From Nematostella vectensis (taxonomy: Eukaryota; Cnidaria; Anthozoa; Actiniaria; Edwardsiidae), in NCBI RefSeq assembly GCF_932526225.1, contig NC_064036.1, positions 3,597,501-3,661,500 on the forward strand: a stretch of DNA of 64,000 nt. Direction: 5' to 3'. The translations under genes and the position numbers were made by a program. Of this stretch, positions 58,301 through 64,000 are shown piece by piece; the stretch's first letter is position 1; the number at the start of each line of letters is the position of its first letter. The notes under the pieces are model-generated. The model made no database searches and was not told the origin of the DNA. It was given only the letters and a program-made list of their open reading frames with translations.

Positions 58301-61300
58301 GCTAACCGCTTCCCTTCCATGAAGAAGTGTCAGAGAAAGTGTATGAAAGGTCAGTGATGCTTTCTATTAACTATGCTATTGCCATACAGGAAAGTATGAT
58401 AAACTGGAATTTAATGAAGAATCAAATTGAGAAACCTTATTCGCTTGTTAATTGACGCTTGTGCCCAAAACATGTGTTCTAATCTAGCAACATATATCGT
58501 TGTTGTTGGCGCTATTGTTGGTTTACATAAAAGGAATTCTCCTAACGAAGATAACTAGCTAAAATGTGTCTATAATTCCTAGAATATCGAGTTCATTGAT
58601 TAGCTCCAATTCATTGACGTTTTTTCCTTCCAGCGCTGAAAGGATTCCATGACAGCAAAGCCGGTAAGTAAGTCGGTTGATCTTGATCCACGATTTTTCG
58701 ATGTGCGGTTTTGTTTCTCGTAATGAACCTGGTTTTATTGAGTTTTGTTCTTTCCAAAAAAAAAAAAATTGTAGAACGTAGATTGTTGTAGAGTTTAACC
58801 TCGTTAGCCCTTTATTGGAGTAAAAAGACTGGTGTAAGCACCGGAATCAATGTTTGTTGGTTGTGTCAACCTCGTCTTGAAGCATTGAACGGTAACGTTA
58901 TCGTTTGAATTCTCTCCAAGACAAGCGTGGCATGTGTCCTCCCGCCGATGTTGACGTCACAAGCTGTCCAAATAGCGTTAGCGACAGATGCTTCAACGAC
59001 GCGGATTGTCGAGGTAACCGCAAGTGCTGCTTCACCGGATGTCACATGGCCTGTCTCAAACCAATGAAAAAGAAGCACAGTCAGGAAAAGAAGGTTGCCA
59101 AACTTGGCACCTGCCCTGCTCCTACGTTCTCTGGAAAGGTATGATACTGGTGACTTGAAACCTAACGAGCCCTAATTGCTGTGACCCAGTTGTTGGCATG
59201 TTACTGTAGGGTTGTAGGGGCGTGGCTGTGCCCCCATTGTTTTCTGTACCGTGTACATTGGTTTCTGTATTTCCCCCCCCCCCCCCGATAATTCGAGGCT
59301 TGCTACGGCTATGTACTGCCATGTTATAGTAGCTTTGTAGTGAGCCACAACTGACTGTGGCATCTGATTTATGTTTGATATAAGCTGTGCTGCAATCTGT
59401 AATTGACTGATCACCTTTTGATCTATGTGTAGCTTTGCAGTGAGCCCTACCTAACTGACATGTGTAGCGTTGACCTGGACTGCCCAGGAAAGCGTAGGTG
59501 TTGTTATAACGGCTGTAATCACGAGTGTCTCATCCCTATCAAGCTCCCAATGGCACGGCCAAAGCCTGGCATCTGCCCAATACAGGTAAGCCCATATTGC
59601 AACTGCCATGAATATTATGGGTACTACATTGTTTTTACGAAAAATGGCGACATCAGGTTGGTTGACTGAAATTATACTGAAATTATAAGTTATTGGGGGT
59701 AAGAGGGGGGGGGGGGGGGCTGAGGGACAGGCGTCCTCTCCCTGCTACGCTCCTGCATATGTACCGCTTAATAGTATGTGTGGAAGACGTGATCTCTGAT
59801 TATTTGATCACGCGCGTACCTACTCTATGCCTGTTTTATGCCTTTCGAATTTTTCGAATATAATCATGTAGCATTTCCGTGGTAATTACGCAACAATTCA
59901 TGCGTCCTTCACGCCTATTTTAAACGGCCAATGCACGCCGCTGATTGACAGGACGAAACTATGAATTGGGATCGACAAGTGCCGTTTCAATCAGGAGTGT
60001 TTATGCCTCAAGGGTACCGTGGCAAAAGTGTTTTTTATTTCACTAAGTACTGATCACTAACCGTTATTGTAGGACTATATCGACCCCAGTCTTTGCAAGA
60101 GTACGCGGGATGAGTGCCAGACTGACGCCGATTGCTTCGGCAGACGCAAGTGCTGTTTTAGCGGATGCGCCATGGAGTGTATGGAAACTCCAGGCAGTAT
60201 ACCTAGACCCGGACAGTGTCCGATGGTGGACGAGACAGATCCGGAAATGTGTCCAGATGATGAGGCTGATAAGTGTCAGATTGATGACCAGTGTCCGGGC
60301 AATGATAAATGTTGTTTCACGGCATGTATCATGGAGTGTATTACACCTCCTGGTGAGTTCCAGTAGGCTACCTTTTAAGGATGACTTGTCCTCCATTGTG
60401 TCACACACAGTATCGCATTTAATGGGTCGAATAATTGGGCTATCTAGGAGTGAGACTGATCTTCCACCATTGATCCTAGGTATCATATATGATGGGTTAA
60501 ATGGTAAAATAAGAGGGTCACTGATCTTCCGCCATTTATCCTAGGTATTATATATGATGGGTTAAATGGTAAACTATGAGGGTGACTGATCTATATCACG
60601 TGTATAATAATTTAATGGGTTTAACGTTGGGCTACCATATGAGGGCCACTGATCTTTTATTTATCAGCAGCCATACGAACGTTATTGATCTATTTCGGGA
60701 CGTATAGCATTTACAAGGTTAAATGCTGGGTGACCTGTCTATGTTACTGTCTTCCAGCATGTATCACCGCTGCCGGGTTTAACGCCATTTGTGTTATTTT
60801 CCCAATGATTATCATTGCTAAAACTGTAGCGCAAAATAGATAGCATTGCTCTCATCCCACATATCGAACAGGAATGGAAATAAGACCTGGTAAGTGCCCG
60901 AAGCCATGGAAGGGCAAGGATGGTATCTGCGATAGAAGAGGCGACATGTGTTCACGAGACTCTGATTGCACCAATGATTGGAAGTGTTGCTTCAACGGCT
61001 GCCAGAATGATTGTATCCAACCCGTGACAGACGTGCGCCCGGACAATAGATCTGCAGATTGTCCCGCCCCCTGGAAGGGGTTAGATGGGATCTGTGATCG
61101 CATGGGCGACCAATGCCAGAGCGATATCGAGTGTCGTCCGAATCAGCAATGCTGTTTTAACGGCTGCCAAAAACAGTGCATCAAGCCTGGAGAGGTAGTT
61201 CGCCCGGACAACAGGTCAGAAGCCTGCCCTGCTCCGTGGAAGGGATTAGATGGGATCTGTGATCGCATGGGCGACCAATGCAAGAGCGATAGCGAGTGTC

Positions 61301-63944
61301 GTCCAAATCAGCGATGCTGTTTTAACGGCTGCCAAAAACAGTGCATCAAACCTGGAGAGGTAGTTCGCCCGGACAACAGGTCAGAAGCCTGCCCCGCTCC
61401 GTGGAAGGGATTAGATGGGATCTGTGATCGCATGGGCGACCAATGCCAGAGCGATAGCGAGTGTCGTCCAAATCAGCAATGCTGTTTTAACGGCTGCCAA
61501 AAACAGTGCATCAAACCTGGAGAGGTAGTTCGCCCGGACAACAGGTCAGCAGCCTGCCCCGCCCCGTGGAAGGGATTAGATGGGATCTGTGATCGCATGG
61601 GTGACCGATGTCAACGAGATGGCGATTGCCGTCAAGGTCAACAGTGCTGCTTTAATGGATGCCAGATGGACTGTATTGCGCCAAAGAACGAACTCGGACC
61701 AGACAAGCCGGGCAAGTCGTTGGGAAGATGTCCAAAGCCATGGAAAGATGACAAGTATTGTGATAGAATGGGCGACCTCTGCAAAGACGACAAGGACTGC
61801 TTTGGGAATTTCAAATGCTGCTTCACCGGCTGCCAGTATGACTGTGTCAAACCCGGTTAGTTACAGTCAAAAATTTCATGAGATTTTTACAGATATAGTA
61901 TTGTTAGATATTATTTACTGTAGCAGGGCCTAGGACCAGGGCCAGTCCGGCTCGTTTCCTCTCTATCACTATCTTTCGCTCGAACTCCTCAATCATATCG
62001 ATTGATTTTATTTCCTTTTTCCCCATTTTACCTCCACCACAAATTCATCTTTAAAGATTCATATTTAAAAAGGCGAAACCGCGCTATAGAAGGAATAGGA
62101 CCAGGAAAGTATACGGATGAGTGACAAGTGAAGGTCTAAATGCGCTGGTCACGCTTCTTTTATGGTGCGGTTTCACGTTTAAACTTCTTTTTTTTTTGTT
62201 ATCATGCAGTGAACTTGACAACATGTCAGTTGGAAAAACAAAAGGCTGATGACCAGCTGTCTGGTGATGTACCAATTGGTGGTCTTTTTGTGCCTCGGTG
62301 TGCCGACGACGGAAGCTACCTTCCCGTCCAGTGCCACGACTCGGTTGGTCAGTGCTGGTGTGTGGACAAGAACGGGCTAGAGATAGATGGGACACGCATG
62401 CGCGGAACGCCCAAATGCAACGTTACTATTGGTAGGTCATCAGCCAAGCGATAGAGATAATGTACTACAATGTGTTTTGGGTTTAGAAGAAAAGAATAGT
62501 GAAGATATGGATAGTAACATTATGAGATTCAACTTACATGTTAGTTTTTTCGTAATGACAGCAAAAAAGTAGCGTGGTTAGCTTCCCCTATTTATTTTGT
62601 TTTATGGTGTCACAATGTTCGACGAACCGAATTTGTTTTATAACGATACAGAGAAAAACAAGACGCACTGCCAGAAGAAACTAGAAAAAGCCCTTGGAGC
62701 AGAGGGTGTGGCCCCACCTGGTCGCTTCGTACCCCTCTGCAACGACGACGGTAGTTACGCGGACGTGCAGTGTCACGGATCAACAGGCTACTGCTGGTGT
62801 GTCCACCCGGACAACGGACAAGAAGTGACAGGGACACGACAGAGAGGACAGCCCGACTGCTCCGACGCAGGTAAGTGAGCCAAGCGAGTTTCATACTGTT
62901 TTATATATATTTTTTTTACTCTCAACCGGAATATCCAGTCAGTTTTTAATTTTACACTTTACCCAGCTCTAGTGTCCTGTGTACCGAACCAGCTAGACTT
63001 CGCAGTAATCAACGTTGGGCTTTATCTCGCTTTTGCATGCCACGTTTTCTGTTTGTGATAGTACAACGCGATCTTGTCATCCAAAAAGGTTAGATAAAAT
63101 TTTAGATGTTCAACTAAATTCTCTCATTTCTCCTTCCAGCTCTGAGCAAGTGCCAGCGGCATTACCGTGACAACCTGATCTACCCACCGATTGGTCGCTT
63201 CCTGCCCAAGTGTAAACCCAACGGTAACTACGATGAGGTGCAGTGCCACGGCTCCACAGGCTTCTGCTGGTGTGTGGATATGGACGGTGTGGAGCTATTA
63301 GGATCCAAGATAAGGGGACCGCCGAACTGCACTGCTTTGGGTAAGTTAAATAATAAAAAATGGAGCCCTTGTCACACCCTAATTGTTTGTGTGTTTTAGC
63401 TTATTTGGGTAGTTATGTTGGAAGAAGTCATGCTATTTGTAGACTAAAAAGCATAAGCTTTGTAGGCATTCTAGATTACTCTGGTAATTCATAAATCTTC
63501 AAAAGTCAACCTTTTTTAGCCAAATTCGATGATAAACGTCCCATGGAGACGTAAAAACATCCTTTTGTTCTTTAGGGGATGGTCAGTTTTTTATCAGAAA
63601 ACTCACCCCCTCCACACCACTTTCCCCCCCCCCCCCCCCCCCCCCGGAAAAAATAGATCCACGTTTTCGAATTTAGCACCACTCCAAGAAAAATCCTGGG
63701 TACGGACCTGTGGTAGTATCCAGTCGGTGACGTATACTGTTGCCGTTGTCGTATTGATCGCGCAGTGATCGTTGTATTGGTTATGTCGTAGTGTCTGGTC
63801 CCCGTGCTGGGATGTGTCCTATGCCATGGAAGGGGCTCACCGGGGCTTGTGATTACCGCGGTGACATGTGTGACAAGGACACCGACTGCCAAATGCCACA
63901 GAAATGCTGCTTCAACGGATGCCAGAAGGACTGCGTCAAGCCAG
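49350..63944 (+). CDS. Secreted multidomain protease inhibitor: WAP, Kazal, Ig, Kunitz, WAP array, thyroglobulin
   Basis: Exons: 49350-49407 (signal peptide MKLFYQGVLLLGTLAAVTS), 51254-51439 (WAP), 53277-53367 and 53674-53744 (eight-Cys, WAP-like), 53841-54068 (follistatin/Kazal), 54307-54579 (Ig), 54901-55107, 57695-57862 and 58179-58349 (three Kunitz), 58635-58664 (linker), 58921-59138, 59433-59585 and 60073-60352 (WAPs), 60872-61855 (six WAPs), 62210-62431, 62652-62870 and 63140-63340 (thyroglobulin type-1, QCWCV/YCWCV/FCWCV), 63792-63944 (WAP). All junctions keep phase and the gene continues past the window. W-F-I-K-K is the domain order of WFIKKN proteins, which bind GDF8/11 and inhibit proteases; the following WAP and thyroglobulin domains are extra. 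Kunitz and WAP domains inhibit serine proteases and thyroglobulin domains cysteine proteases, so a broad extracellular inhibitor is likely. Targets are not deducible. Confidence 0.9.
51395..51960 (+). repeat. About 100-bp tandem repeat carrying the WAP exon end and its splice donor
   Basis: The WAP exon ends CCTCCCACCGAGACCAGGAG ACG and is followed by GTTAGTATTAGGGGCTGGA. Copies of CCTCCCGCTGAGACCAGGAC ACG followed by GTGAGTATT(A)GGGGCTTGCAG recur with donors at 51532, 51642, 51749 and 51849, plus a decayed copy near 51945. Units are 93-110 bp and differ mainly in the length of internal G-runs. Only the first copy is joined to an intact coding exon; the later copies carry the better GTGAGT donor consensus. 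Confidence 0.9.
55380..57625 (+). mobile_element. 5'-truncated, frameshifted non-LTR retrotransposon (LINE)
   Basis: It opens within the end of an AP-endonuclease domain (LDWCLTSAPKMFNDPIQLPK, GTSDHYGIIIHP). Reverse transcriptase follows: KTRKAPGPDNVPKKIL, HLRPISLTCQIAKVMESF, FFADFKKGFDLIDHGIL, FGGIPQGTQLGPILFAVMIN, and the active site YVDDLT near 56803. After that come the thumb and tail (FKLLGVYISNDLSWNLHVDY, SLIRSVLEYAGPVF). The frame changes at about 55855, 55975, 56715 and 56800, so it is dead. The 3' end is a TAAGTATCTATCTA tandem tail. It sits in sense orientation in the intron between the first and second Kunitz exons. A CR1-like clade is my guess. Confidence 0.85.
59210..59290. repeat. 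Dispersed short module, reverse orientation
   Basis: Complement reads as a G-run, AAATACAGAAACCAATG, then GGGGGCACAGCCACGCCCC; the same order as at 44533 and 38519. Intronic. Confidence 0.65.
61036..61695 (+). repeat. 165-bp coding repeat: near-identical WAP domains
   Basis: Four 165-bp (55-residue) units start at about 61036, 61201, 61366 and 61531 within a single exon, each encoding RPDNRS.ACPAPWKGLDGI and a full eight-Cys WAP core ending CCFNGCQKQCIKP (QMDCIAP in the last). The second and third units are nearly identical in DNA, which indicates recent unequal exchange. Confidence 0.9.
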
Positions 63945-64000
63945 GTAAGGCTGGTAAGGATAGCCAGCAGTTATGCATAAGTACAACAAGTACATAGCGT

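Noticed and set aside
60064-60544. ORFs of 140-144 residues on either strand around 60.1-60.5 kb
   Set aside because: Out-of-frame shadows of the WAP exon at 60073-60352, which has clear cysteine patterns and matching splice phases.
1-64000. tRNA, rRNA, CRISPR or bacterial operon features
   Set aside because: None was seen on reading both strands; the regular repeats present are eukaryotic minisatellites with no unique spacers.

Overview
The window is animal genomic DNA from an invertebrate with intron-rich genes and abundant small transposons. The gene content (an ARMC3 orthologue, a PC-esterase gene, a DOMON protein, an EGF/discoidin membrane protein and a WAP/Kazal/Ig/Kunitz/thyroglobulin protease-inhibitor gene), together with two large unnamed gene families that I associate with corals and sea anemones, points to a cnidarian, most likely an anthozoan such as Nematostella. 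That placement is inference from family knowledge; no search was run. There are no operons, bacterial signals, CRISPR arrays, rRNA or tRNA genes that I can see.

Layout. (1) 1-4547, minus strand: a broken, intron-containing copy of an unnamed multicopy family, lying antisense beside or within the ARMC3 locus. (2) 5305-18178, plus strand: the last 15 exons of ARMC3. Its introns carry a splice-donor-derived minisatellite, a 1.3-kb CAC/CAT satellite, a 2.4-kb element with long terminal inverted repeats, and a 1285-bp fold-back element inserted into a 31-bp minisatellite. (3) 18.2-25.2 kb: a repeat-rich interval around an intact intronless tyrosine-recombinase (Crypton-like) ORF on the minus strand. 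(4) 25514-29640, minus: a broken eight-exon gene of another unnamed family ending in a RING-like finger. (5) 30509-32608, plus: a PCED1-like SGNH/PC-esterase with eight copies of a 16-residue repeat. (6) 32.6-37.9 kb: no convincing genes, several MITEs and palindromes. (7) 37959-39372, plus: a secreted or membrane-anchored DOMON protein. (8) 40623-47789, minus: a 12-exon, 551-residue type I membrane protein with a discoidin domain and three EGF domains. (9) 49350 to the right edge, plus: a TATA-driven multidomain secreted inhibitor whose N-terminal half follows the WFIKKN domain order and whose C-terminal half is a long WAP array with three thyroglobulin type-1 domains; it runs off the window.

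The exon chains given for the four spliced genes were assembled by hand from GT/AG sites, and every junction keeps the reading frame. The genes do not form one pathway. The most unusual features are structural: two separate minisatellites were each seeded by an exon end together with its 5' splice site, and three short palindromes share 12-13-nt spacers, one of them flanked by a clean 9-bp target duplication. These are accompanied by several non-autonomous transposons, two of them with recognisable target duplications (4 and 9 bp).
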